Shown here one piece after another: positions 12,197 to 24,419 of a DNA stretch of 64,000 nt. Within the stretch, counting starts at the first letter, position 1; the number at the start of each line of letters is the position of its first letter. The notes below the pieces were generated by a model. The model was not told the origin of the DNA, did not search any database, and worked only from the letters and a program-made list of their open reading frames with translations. The stretch spans positions 30,128,069-30,192,068 of the forward strand of contig CM077828.1 of assembly GCA_039720395.1 (NCBI GenBank), read 5' to 3'. Made by a program: the position numbers and the translations under genes. This DNA comes from Liquidambar formosana (Eukaryota > Streptophyta > Magnoliopsida > Saxifragales > Altingiaceae).

Positions 12197-12364
12197 GATT
12201 GGCCTGAGTGGAAGGGGTTCTGATCGCTTAAGCAAAAGGTCTCGGGTTCGAGCCTTTATGGATGTAACAAACTTTCTTAGAAGAGATTCCTGCTTCGATG
12301 TCTGACAGTACTTTGGAGGATTAGTTTTGGGCGAAACCTAAAGACACCTTAGGAAACCAAAAAA
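12197..12364 (+). mobile_element. tRNA-derived SINE at the B/C junction
   Basis: Sister of the SINE at 6221-6387. Perfect RNA polymerase III box B GGTTCGAGCC at 12245-12254 and box-A-like 'TGGCCTGAGTGG' upstream. Flanking duplication 'gattgtatcat...' begins at 12173 and again at 12365. Confidence 0.75.
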
Positions 12365-12561
12365 GATTGTATCATAATTACAAATCAACAACTGAATAGC
12401 AAAATTAAAAGACTATGCATAGCAAAAGCATCTCCAACCAAAACCCAAATCAACAACTGAACAAACAAAACTTTTATCATTTCTTTTATTCAAAAACTTA
12501 CAAATTCGTACAAAGCAAAAGCTTTGAATACGTGCTTCGTAAATACAACAGTAGTAGTGTT

Positions 12562-12567
12562 TTTATT
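12562..12567 (-). terminator. Poly(A) signal of TPD1-like copy C
   Basis: AATAAA on the minus strand, 24 bp after the ancestral stop position. Confidence 0.35.
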
Positions 12568-12590
12568 ACATGTGTGAATTTTATAATCTT

Positions 12591-13752
12591 TCAGCAAAGA
12601 AAGTTTTTGACAGAAAGATTGTAAGAGAAGATGGTGGCATATTTAAAAGAGAGAGTAACGCCGGGTTGGAGGGGCTGGCCGTTGTTGACGAGGCAGTCGT
12701 CGATGGCCAGGCGCCTGAAGATGTCGGGGTTGATGAGAATGGCGGAGGCGAAGGAGCCGCAGCTGACGTGGATGTTGAAGATGGCACAAGGGCCGCTGGT
12801 GCATTCGTTCGTTATCTAAACCGTGTAGGTCGGAATACCGCTTGGGAGTTTTTCGGTAGGGGATTGGCTTAGGGTAATGTCTGTAGGGGTACACCCTTCC
12901 ACCGCTGCTGTACCAAACAATTAGAGCCCACCAAATCAAACAATTATATTCGATTTTATATCGTATTGAAGGCGCATATTGGTCACTAAAATGTAAACAT
13001 TTAAGAGATTGATGGTTATTATTATAAATGAGAATGAATTCAACATAGTGGCATTTATTTCATGAATTTTAAGGCCTTACAATTTGTTTTTTTTATTATT
13101 AACTATTAGGAGTATCCTAGGTCTTACTTCCGCTGAGATTTCGACTGAGACTAATCCCCTAACGGCCCGTGTGAGATACCCTATACTCACACAAGCAATA
13201 ATCTCTACGAGAAATTGAAACGATAACCTCTGAAGAGCACACCCAGGCCTAACCGTTCAACCAACCCCACAATGGCAAAGGCCCTACAATTTGAGGCATC
13301 CTAATTTTACAAAGTTAAAGAGCCCAACTTTTTTTGCCCAATTCTATTTGCTAAACTGATGTGGCACTCATCGATCTAATCAATTTATTATGGATAGTTA
13401 TTATTTTAATAAAAATTTTAATTGGTTAACCCGACTATCATATCAGTTGAACAAGTAAATTTAGTAAAACAAGTTGGACTGTATATCGCTACTTGACCAA
13501 ATATATTAAACAAAGCTCATCCACTAGCTGACATGGCATTTCGATCTTAAGCCATCTATCGACCAGGACAACAATGTATATATATACACTAAACTAATGT
13601 ATGCATGCTTATGTGTTGCAGTGAACTAAATTAGCATGAAAAAGGATGGATATGTGGGAAGGTATTGAGTGCTACTTCAAAATGTACATACGCAGATTTG
13701 CATGATACGCGAGCAAGAGTACTACTCCAATCGTAAATGCTGTTGAATCCAT
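12591..13752 (-). pseudogene. TPD1-like copy C, nonsense-disrupted
   Basis: Exon 1 13752-13692 and exon 2 12907-12591 correspond to copies A and B, but codon 51 (GAG, Glu in A and B) is TAG here, at 12818-12816. The stop falls inside the TYTVEI motif and removes five of the six cysteines. The frame downstream of it is otherwise intact. The intron is longer (784 nt) and holds a SINE. Exon 1 is diverged (MDSTAFTIGVVLLLAYHANL), whereas exon 2 is almost identical to A and B. Splice sites and TATA are retained, so a truncated transcript is possible. Confidence 0.85.
13087..13277 (-). mobile_element. SINE inside the intron of copy C
   Basis: 191-bp insertion starting with poly-T on the plus strand (an A-tail on the minus strand), flanked by a 16-bp duplication aaggccYtacaatttg (13071-13086 and 13278-13293, one mismatch). 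Units A and B have a single copy of that site. On the minus strand it begins GCCATTGTGGGGTTGG and has weak box A/B-like motifs. The family is not identified. Confidence 0.72.
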
Positions 13753-13862
13753 AGTTTTGGGAGTGATTAGGAGCTTTTCGAGATTGGAATGTTTATTTCT
13801 CTTCTTCCCCTGTTTAAATGGATTGAGTTTGTACTCTTGGACGATCTTGAGTGAAAATTGCA

Positions 13863-13870
13863 TATTTATA
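13863..13870 (-). promoter_or_regulatory. TATA box of TPD1-like copy C
   Basis: TATAAATA on the minus strand, 111 bp upstream of the pseudogene's ATG, matching A and B. Confidence 0.5.
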
Positions 13871-15138
13871 GGGTAATGCTATAGAATCCAATTCATTTCT
13901 ACGAATTTATTTCCTCGAACTGATGTGGCAACTTCATAAATCAATTAAAAATTTCACTAAAAAAAATTAGTCTATATTAGGCTGACATGGTAGCCGACAC
14001 ATCAATTGAGCAAGTAAATTTGGACCAAAAAAATTTAGCTCTGAATTGCTTTTTTCATTTTTATTTAGTGGAGATTTAGTTGGGGTTTGAATTCTAGATT
14101 TATTACCCAAAAAAAAAAAAGGAGAAGAAAAAGAGAGAGGTTGAGCTAATGGAAATAAAGTTAAGTTGTAGTTCTAATAAATCTTGATTACAGATTTCTG
14201 ATCATGCATGATCAAATGAATCTCAAGAAAAGGTAAAATTTATTTAAATGGCTTAAGATCATTAGATTAGAATATCCACGATTAGGATTACTCTTCATAT
14301 TAGAGATTAGTTAACAAAATAAGAGGAAAAAATCAGGTGTGTTGATTATAGATTAGTATAATTTTGATGAAAAGAGAATGAGAGAGCCATTTTCAAAAGA
14401 AATATTGAAATAGATATTAAATTTTGAATGAAAAGATGGGAGAGAATGGAAATACGTAGAGAACACTAGGTTTCATATCTACAACTATAGAATAGTAGAA
14501 GTAGAAAATTAAATAAAATCGTAATCCAAATCAATCTTGACATGTAGATTTTCTAATCATGATCGAATGAATTTCGAGAAAAGGCAAGAGTTTAATGGCG
14601 CAAAATATCATTAAGAGCGTATATGCTCTCCCTCTCACAAACTACTGCCTCACGGATATACCCTCTCTTACAAAAAGGTGTCTGTGAAAGTGGGGATGTA
14701 TATGCCAATTACGCACTAATTTTTATTATTAATGAGAGATTTAACATAATTTTGATGAATATAAATAGGAAGAACTGTTTTCAAAAGAAAATCAGAATTA
14801 ATGTATTGAGTTCAATATTAAATTTTAACGATGAAATAAGAGAAAATTGGAATAGATGGGAGTCTATTGTTTTACCTCTGCAACTCTATGACTGTTGAAA
14901 AATTTTTTAAAAAAAATTTCAACACTGAATTGTAACCCATAATTAATCTTAACTATTTCTAATCATTATCGGATGAATTTCAAGTAGGAGTGCAACTTCG
15001 CGGGCGGGGCTGGCTGGACTAGGAGGTCAACTCAGGCTCAACCTGAAGGGTTAGATACTTAAACTTCATGTCCAAGCCCTTCCCAACTCAAGGTACAACC
15101 TAAGCCAAACTGAGCTTAATTTTCTAAACTCGGGCTGA

Positions 15139-15146
15139 GTTCGAGT
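15139..15146. other. Empty hAT target site in unit C
   Basis: A single GTTCGAGT lies between sequences matching both flanks of the hAT-like insertion in A and B, so C never carried the element (or lost it precisely). Confidence 0.75.
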
Positions 15147-15640
15147 TAGGCATGGGCAGACGCAGGTTGGGCAGGTGGGGATCACTTTTGGCACAAGTTT
15201 TTCACATTTATAAATATGTTTTCAGGCTTCTACTTCTTACACATTTCAATTTTTTAAATTTTCAAAGCAACATGTAACTCAATTTGCTTCAACATATATT
15301 TTTTTCACAAGGAAAATGAACTTTAAAATTAATTAAACCACTTGATAATTAATAAACAGAGACATTTACGACAAACCCAGTCTTAATGCTCGAGAAATTT
15401 TCATAGGCTTAGTCCATATTAAACGAGGTTGGCATTTTACAATAGAAGCCCAACCCACTAAGTAGAAACTGGCCGGGCTAGCCCAAATTTTGAGTTAAAA
15501 GAGAAGGCTGGCTTAATGAAAGATGAAACTATATTTCTCCCACTCTGGAATTCTTAAATATGAATTCCCCAACAATATACAATACTCCAACCACAACTTT
15601 TCCACTTCAAGCATTCAAATTAGGAATTCCTGAGTATCAT

Positions 15641-16316
15641 TACAGAGCAGTCTTTTTTTTTCCTTTTTCTTTTTGGTGTTTCGAACTCACAAGTACTTAC
15701 AATAAGCAAATTTTATTGTTTTTCGTAATTGTAGTCATTTGTTACTATTAGATGCAACTAAAATGACCAACGAGCCGTTCTTGACTCCAGACAATTCTTT
15801 CTGGTCCGGCCAATATTAGAGAGAGATACGATAAAAATGCAACCACAGAGAAAGTGTAACTCTAATAGAAATACGCTTTTCATTATATTTATATATAAAC
15901 TACAGTAGTGCACATCGTTTTAATTCAAAATTTGACCCCACATCTCTGCAATACAAGATTCATAACCCTATCATCTCAAACAACAAAATCAAACACCCCC
16001 CCCCCCCCCCCCCACCCAAAAAAAGAAAAAAGAAAAAAGTCCCCATCTTTTTTACATGACCTATTCACCACTAGTAAAAAGTTGGGGGGGAGCCCCAGTT
16101 AGCAGAGGCAAGCGTTAGTCAACCATATTAAAGAATGATGATGCTGCTTCTTGTCAGGCATCATTGGTCTATCAGATCAGCATTAGCCAGTCCAAATATT
16201 AGTGATTCAGAAACATGTCTACAAGGGGCCAGAACATGAGTCATGACAATATACAATCTTCCAGGAACAATGAAGTAGAAGTTAACCATCACACCCACCA
16301 CACATCATCAGTACTC
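15641..16316. other. Spacer and probable 3' flank of the MORC gene
   Basis: No gene. Contains an 18-base C run (15996-16013) followed by an A-rich tract. About 16130-16316 is probably the 3' untranslated region of the MORC gene; no AATAAA was found at the expected place. Confidence 0.4.
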
Positions 16317-19300
16317 TTAACGATCTGGTCTGCAGTTAGGAGACTTCATCTTCTCTAGCAGCCTCACCTTGTCAAGCAACTCTTGGATGGTATTAGACGC
16401 TTCCTACAAGAAACAAAAATTATCTAACCTCATGGTCGCCCTTGTGGCAAGATAAAGGAAGTAGAACTTCCAGGTGGAAAAGAAATAAACGCAATGAAAT
16501 GGGGGGTGAAGAAAAAAAGAAATACCTTCAACTTCCTTCTTAAATTTTCCTCCTCAATATCTCGTCGGTCCCTCTCCTCTGAGAATATATCAATTAAACT
16601 TTCTTGTTCCTTGTTCATCTCCTCAATTTTTCGATGTGCCTCCTGGAGCTGATCAAAGAGTAACAAGTATTCATAATATGTGTGAGGAAAATTCTCCAAT
16701 CAGGCGGCACCCCATCAAAATTGATGGGGCTGCATCATCTATATGCGAAATGGTGGATTCATGGAACATTCTGGATCTTTATATAGGTTAAGGATATCTC
16801 ATACAAGTCATCACAAAGGAAAATTTTGAATATTTAATTTCATCTACAACGGAAATTTTTTTTTGCTCCGACACAACTGTATTTTCCTCTCAAATAAAAG
16901 TGTAGATATATAATGTTTTATATCATTGATAATTGTGAAATTAAGAATATATCCTTTCTAAATGTGGTTAGATTTATTTCAATGGTCTTAATCAATATAT
17001 GATACCTCCAATTGATCCGTAAAAGGTGAAGCAACAATGGGGAGGCATCCAATCATAGATCGTCCTCTGCGCACACATGTGTGCACGCATGTAAAGCATG
17101 CCATAATTTACAACCATAGCACAAAGGGTGCAGCTATTTCCACACCCCTCCATGAGTAAAAGAGGGGTGAAAATAAGCCATGGAAGGTGTGGATGAAGCC
17201 AAAAAGGGTGTGGAAACAGACTCTCCCTATCACAAATTTGGTTCCTGTTGGATATTTTTGGAATTCTTGATGGTTGTTCCTCTCTATTCGAAAGTTCAGA
17301 TTTTCCATCTTCTGTTTTTCTAGTGCTCCCTGTTCAATTCCTTAATTAACTTCTACACTTCAATCTTTAGTTTGAATGTTTGTTTCCTAAGGACAGATGG
17401 CATTGTCATACATAGGGGCGCACGCAAAGGGGTACTGTGATACTTAGTCCTCAATCCACTGATCCACAAATCAAATATCATAACATGAGATGGTGAGGTC
17501 AAGCTACAGATGAGAAGGATGCTTTAGCAAAGCATCTTCATTTCCCATTCTTGGATCCCCCCTTAGGATGTTAAGGTCAAGCTCAACTTTGATGGTACCC
17601 TTCTTGGGAAGGCTAACTATTCCAACCATAGGTTTTGCAAAATATGAGTCACGGATAGAGTAATAAAAATTTGTGTCAAAACTTGTGTCCCTCAATCTTA
17701 ACCCATATAATATATATCAGTCCTTCTATCATCAGGTGCACTTAATATTAGTTAATATCTTGTGTCACTCAATCTTAACCCATATAATATCTATGGGTCC
17801 TTCTATCATTAGGTGCACCTAATTTAGTTAATATCTTGTGTCCCTCAATCTTACCATATAATATGGGTCCTATTATCAGGTTCACCTAATATTAGTTAAT
17901 ATCATGTGCACTCCAAAACTCTACCTAGTGATTTGAATTTTGTGGATCCAATCGTTGGATTAGATAGCCTTCTAATGTAGACATTTCATGCCAAAAATCA
18001 AGTTGATCTGAGATTGATTGCTATTCAATCCAAAACGTGCATTTTTTAATCAATAACAATCACTCATTTATGGACATTTCGAATGAAACATCTTCTAATC
18101 TTAGACCAACTTGATTTTTGGCATGCATGAACAACATATGAATCAAATTTAATCCAACGGTGGATTTGGCCAAATATGAGTCGCACATAAGAGTTTTGAA
18201 GTGCACTTGATATAAAAATGCATCAAGTAAATCAAATGCATCATCATCAAAGCCATTCTTCATAGTTTCTAGCATGGTAATTGAAAAAAATGGTAAAGGT
18301 CCAAAAGGCAGCACAACACTCACCTGAATTTCAAGTGACTTACACCTCTCTCTTTCACGCTGTAAATCATGCAACATCTCTCTTGATATCTCATCCTCCT
18401 TTTTCTTTAATCTACAGAAACATAAAAGAAATTAGCTATAAGAAAGTTCTTGAAGTACTACAGAAGGCAGAGACTGAAATACAATACTAATTTTTCATGG
18501 AAGATAGAATAATCACCTTTCCCTTAACTCACGATTCTCTTCTCTCAACTGATCTATAGTAAATGAGTTGGAGTTTGAACGGGAGTGCTCGTTCCCAGTA
18601 ACATCATCTCCCTGCAAATTGAAAAAATGCCATTAGAAATACTCTTATCAGACAACCAATGAGACATTTGCACAGCCATGATTGTTGGCAAGCTACCCAT
18701 CAAATCAACAATATGATTTACTTTCATTAATAGCTATTACACACAAAAGGAAGGGGGGGGGGGGGGGGGGGGGAGACACAGAGAGAGAGAGAGAGAAGGG
18801 TGCTCAAATTATTTTTCGGGATAAATTCCGTGAAACAATGACCATGATATATTTTTGTAACCAGTTAAAATACTTGAGCTTCACCCATGAACAGTGAAAA
18901 ATGGAACAACTATCACAGACAATCACCAAAACTAGCATCCATCATGTGGTTCACAAGGAATATAAGGAGTAGGTTGTGAAACAACTGGGTGAGCATTATC
19001 TCTTATTAATGCTTGTAATGTCTTGTTTCGGCTATGAACTCTTCATATTCTATACTTTTGGACTTGGTAATTCCTTGCCCACTGCCTTGAGCTTTCCTTT
19101 TGATAAAATTTCAGCACATATATATGTACAAGGAACCCTGTAGGCAATCCTGAAGGCTGAGTTCTCAAAGTAACAATAGAGAATGAAAGGAAAAAAAAAA
19201 AAAAGGAACAAACGCTTAGAAATCCTAACTTCAGGCATGACAGGTAATCAAGAGAGTTTTCTCTAAGGGGAATATCAATGAAAACATTATGGTATCTCCC

Positions 19301-22300
19301 AGAAAGCTAAAGGCATCAATTTTTTAGGTTAGGTGACAGGATGATAGTTTCTTCCCCCAAAGTAACTAAGCAGAACAAGGACTAGAAATAACCTTTGACT
19401 GAGAACTTGGGGTGGGTTGAACAGTCCTTCCACCAGATCCACAATCTTGCTGAGCTTCAAAATTTTCCAAGTACGAAGATGATCGAGTTGCATAAGCACA
19501 ATCTTTCCCAGAAGACTTCTTAGCAGTTGATGTCTTTTGACTACTGCCATTTACTCTTCTCTCAGGTTGGGCAATCTGCACATCATCATCACTGTCACCC
19601 TCATAAGGTGATGATGGCTCTGAAGAAATTGGTAGTTTTCCAGATTTTGTGGGGGTCTTTGTCTTTGTTCCATTTCCCTTTTTGCCCAACACATGTCCAT
19701 TCCCATATTTATAGTCCACTGCTTTGCGAGATCTTTCTGATTCTCTTCCTCCATACTTTTGATTTGAGTATGAATAGAACTTGTCTGAATTTGAATCTGG
19801 CGTTTTGCTGCTTGAGGCAGTATACTTCTTTTTATGTTGAGAAGATGTTTGAGGAAGAGAATCCGGAGAAGTTTCTACAAAATTAGAATATCTCAGTGAG
19901 AAATTGCAAGAAAGATTTACTGCCAATTATACATACTCAGTGAGCAAGTAATTGCAAGAATGCTTGTACAAGTGTACACATCATAGAGTATGAAATATAA
20001 AAAAATGCACGCATCAATAATTACCTCTGACTGCAGACTCGTTATCTTTCTTATTGCGCCGTGGAGCATAGCCAATTTTATGACAGTATGAGGTCCTGAA
20101 AGAAGCAGCAAATAGCAACTAAATATTATTTTTTTCTTTTCTGGGGGTTTTTGGGAGGGGGGGAGGCAAGAATCATTAATTATCAAACATTAGAAAAACT
20201 AATGCATAGACTAAAGAAAAAACAAACCAGTATGTCTTTTGCATTTGTAGTAATCGTCCCTCAAGTCTTGCAAGAACCGTGGTACGCTCAAACCCCTGCT
20301 TATCATGAGCTGGTTCAACAAAATTAGCTTCCAAAACACCTGAGCCAGATATAAAGTGCATCAGAAGTGAACTTAAACCAGCTAATTTATATAAATTTAG
20401 AATGTCAATGAAGAAAACAACACCTATAACTCCACGACCATCACTTCCAGCAGCATTCCAAAGCCTCCAGAATGGCTGACAACAACAAAATTTCACATAA
20501 GAAAAATTTCTAAGTTCATCACTAGATTGTGTAGACACATGATCACTCTCCACTACATCTACATGTTGAACATGGAAACTTCCAAAATCCAGACATGGGA
20601 CAAAGCAGCATGTGTTTGTTGCTTTATATTATCCATAAAACAGTGGTTAGGACCATATACAGCTCATCCCTCCCACTACTACCAGAAATTCAGTGTGTAA
20701 CCTCAGCATTTAATAGGTATCCTTGACTAATCTCATAATTAATTATTCGACCATTTCATTTTTACCAAGTACAGCCTCAGCCACTTCTTAAGCATTCTTA
20801 GTTTGAAAAACATTTAGATAGATGAAGAGTTTTATGCAGATGATACCACTTACAATAAGCATCTTAAATACAAAGGATAAAGAGATCGTTAAATTAAAGA
20901 GATGGTGCAAATTATGTCACATAGATTATAACCTATAGGAAAACAAACCTTAATTAATCGATTCTTGTGATAAACATTAAATCCTTGAACATCAATATGA
21001 TGTTTTGCGTCCTTCACAAACCCAATAGTCACAACAGCAACCATCTGATAAACACAGTGGCAGGAAATTAGTACTGAGTACCATAAATTAGAGCAGCAGG
21101 AAGGCATATCAAATCAAAGATACATTCTGAAAAGTATTACATTCAAATCTTTTGGGACCCCCTCAGCACCAGGCTGTGGGCGATACGTAACCTCCTGAGT
21201 CATCATCATATCATTCACAATATTGTGGTGCTCAACATCTTTCCCACGAAGAATAATTCGGAAGCCGGGTGGAAGTCTGAGATAGAGAATTGATGCATAA
21301 CTCTGGATATTGAAATGAAACAATATAATCAAAACCAAATGGAACAAAAAAAGGGAGGGGGAACAATCATGTACCTTAGAAACAAGCTAGTGTCATAAAG
21401 CTTAAAAAATAAATAAACACACACACAGGGGTCCTAAAGCTTTATGCACAACACCAAATCTAATTAGTAATTTCTGGTTGCGAGTTACTAATCATTATTT
21501 TCAGGTTAAAATAAATCTTCCATTTCCTCCCATTTTTTCTTCCTTTCCACATCCTGGTTCTTTTCTTTACCCACTCCTTTAATTTTTTTTTCCTTATCTT
21601 GCTACATATTTCCACTAACAAGTCCAAAAAGCAGCAATTTTTAATTCAGTAAAAGATGGTGACAGGCTTAATATAGGAATCATTGAGGGGTAATATAATA
21701 ACTGCAATATCCGTAAAGATTTTCCACAAGGCTAATACATCAACAGATCAGACATCAATTCTTTAAACAAATATAAAAATTTAAAATCCCTCACACAATG
21801 TGTAAACTGGGACTATGTACCCTTAACGAATGTCGATAAGTCAAGAAGTGCCTAGAGTTTGGAAACTGTTTCGCCATTTGTATATTCTTCTCATCTCGGT
21901 TGACACCTCTAATTTGGATATCCTGCCATATCATACACCATTTAAGACTAAATACACAAAGATAATTCCGTTCAGAATCTTAATTAAGCCTGAAATATTA
22001 GAAGAAATAAATGATCCACAAATAGATGTAAGCACCTAACAGATATACCTGTTTATCAGTGTCAAAATCAAGTTCCAGAAGTCCCTGGTCATCCTCCCAA
22101 AGATTGTATATGATTATACGTGTCCCATGATCTTTCATCATATTAAACTACAAAATAATATAAAATAAACTCTAGAGGAAAACAATAAAAAGGTACCCAA
22201 CCCAAAACTAAATAATGCCAATAATACTGAACTGGAAATATACTGACCAAGTCCAATATGGATATGATACAAGTAGAAACAAATTAATAATGAGGGTTGG

Positions 22301-24388
22301 AGGGACAATTTTGCTACCCAAAATGAAGTAACTAAAAGGATCAGTGTCAAATAAAACATTCATATTTGCTACAGAATCCAAAAGAACTACACACTATGAA
22401 AAGTGGTTACTTGAAAACAGAGAAGTAAAATATGAGAAAATGTGTGAAGTTAAGATACATTTTGCCTTCATTCCAAATACTAGAAGATAATTTCCTACCA
22501 GGAATCGCATGTAATTTCAGTTGATGAGTTTTTTCAGAAAATTAGAACTCTCTACAATGACCTTCCCAAGCAGAGATAACTACATGACTGGAATTACCTT
22601 CATCATTCTCAACAATCTCATCTACATGTACCTTTGATCTTCACAGAATTGATTTATTATTCAAGTTTCAAGAAAGAAAAATGATATAAAATCACAATTA
22701 GGAAAGGAAACACATTCTTACAATAAGAAAAATTTTGAGATTTTGTTCCTAAAGGAGATTGAAGATATCAAAATCAATGACATAAAATTTAAAAGTTTGA
22801 CAGCCAAGTCAGTTGAGCAGTTCAAGAAATAATGACCTAAAAGTTCAAACTTCAGCTATTTATTTCCCCTGCAAGCATACCACGACTGGAGATATATACA
22901 GCTTCAAAGTTTAAAAATATATTTAATAATAAATAAAAAAATAACACAAAAAAAAACACACACAAAAACACTCAGGTGGTTTAGAAGGCTTTCTGTTCTA
23001 CGGACTAGGCAATACTCCATCTAGAAAGGGCTTTCCCTCAGGGGGTGGGGTGGGGGGAAGTGAATAACGACCCAAGAAGCAAAAGATTCGAGAGTCCAGG
23101 CTGTAATACATGCATAGAAGCTGAGTGTTCATTCTTCAGATAAGGTAATCACCTCCTACAAGAATACCAAACTCAACCTAATCAATGCTATGCAAGGTGA
23201 ATTTATGTTTCCCTCTAAAACATATGTAATTTTTTTCAACCAATGCTGGCCCATTCAAGATCCAGATGTTCAAGCATGCACGAAACGATTGATCTTCCGG
23301 TGATATTTGATCTGGGAAAGGTCATATGATTTGAAGTGGTAGTGAACTTTGACAATTCTAATTAATTTCCAACAAATTAATTTCCAAGAAAAGCATATGA
23401 GTTAAAGGGTCTATTGTTAAAAAGGGGTTGAAGTAAAAGCTGTTTTGTGGTTGTTCAACTACTAAAGTTCATTTAACTTCATTTTTTATGCTTTCTACTG
23501 GCCTAACATTTGTATTCTTCTTATTTTCATCAAAACAGATATTTCATAATTACAAAGAACCGTGTGACATGATTAAAGCTAACCCACGAGAAGAAATAAA
23601 TAAACATTGGCTGTCTTGTTTTTACAATAGAAGAATGAACAATCACCTGTCGAAGAAGATCTGCTTCACTTGAAAATGGAGACCACTGCACTATCGTTTC
23701 CAGATTTATATTCCAATCACCAGGAGATGAACGTATTATTTTGTTCCATTCCCTTCCTTCTCTTTCATAGTCAAGCTATTCATTTTAATTTCAACAACAA
23801 TGGTAATCAAAAGAACATAACTTACCCAAAAAAAAAAATCAGAAGAACATAACATATATTCTATGGCATCTTGCCGGCAATTAAAAATTACATTAATAAC
23901 ATTCCACAATCAAGACATTAAAAATCAATTTATCAACAAGCATATAAGTTAAACAGATATTCTATAGTACCCAAAAGGCGTATGTCTCAAGAATAAGGCC
24001 TACCTTTTTTACAGCCCAGCTGCAATATGTCCTTATATAAGCTTCCTTTCAACTAACTTTCAAGTCTAATGTCAGTAAAAAATCCAACTACAGTTACGCA
24101 ACAGAAGGGATATACGCCTTGCCTCAGGTTAAAATGTCTTGCTGTACACTTTCACTTTAAGAAATCATCACAATATATAATCTAAGCCCAAACCCAATTG
24201 GATAGCTTCAATTATTTGATCCCTAGATTTCAAACAGAGATCTTTGCCAGTCTATCTTAGCCTATTAATCCGAGGTTAAATAGGCTAAAGGAAGCAGAAT
24301 GGTGAAACATTTACAATCCCTGGTTCTTTCTTTTTTTTTTTTTTTTTTTTTTTATTTACATCTTTAGTTTTTTCTTTAGTTTTTTTTT

Positions 24389-24419
<31 letters not shown>

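Larger units (their letters stand above)
6388..12364. repeat. Tandem segmental duplication, unit B
   Basis: Second direct copy. Compared with A it carries an extra 395-bp TIR element at 11198-11592 and shorter (TA)n and (GA)n tracts; otherwise the order of gene, upstream DNA, nested transposons and terminal SINE is the same. Confidence 0.85.
12365..15640. repeat. Tandem segmental duplication, unit C (shorter, diverged)
   Basis: Third direct copy. It lacks the hAT-like insertion shared by A and B, has a private SINE in the gene's intron, and stops matching after the motif 'attaggaattcctgag' near 15640. It is clearly more diverged from A and B than they are from each other, except in exon 2 of the gene. 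Confidence 0.8.
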
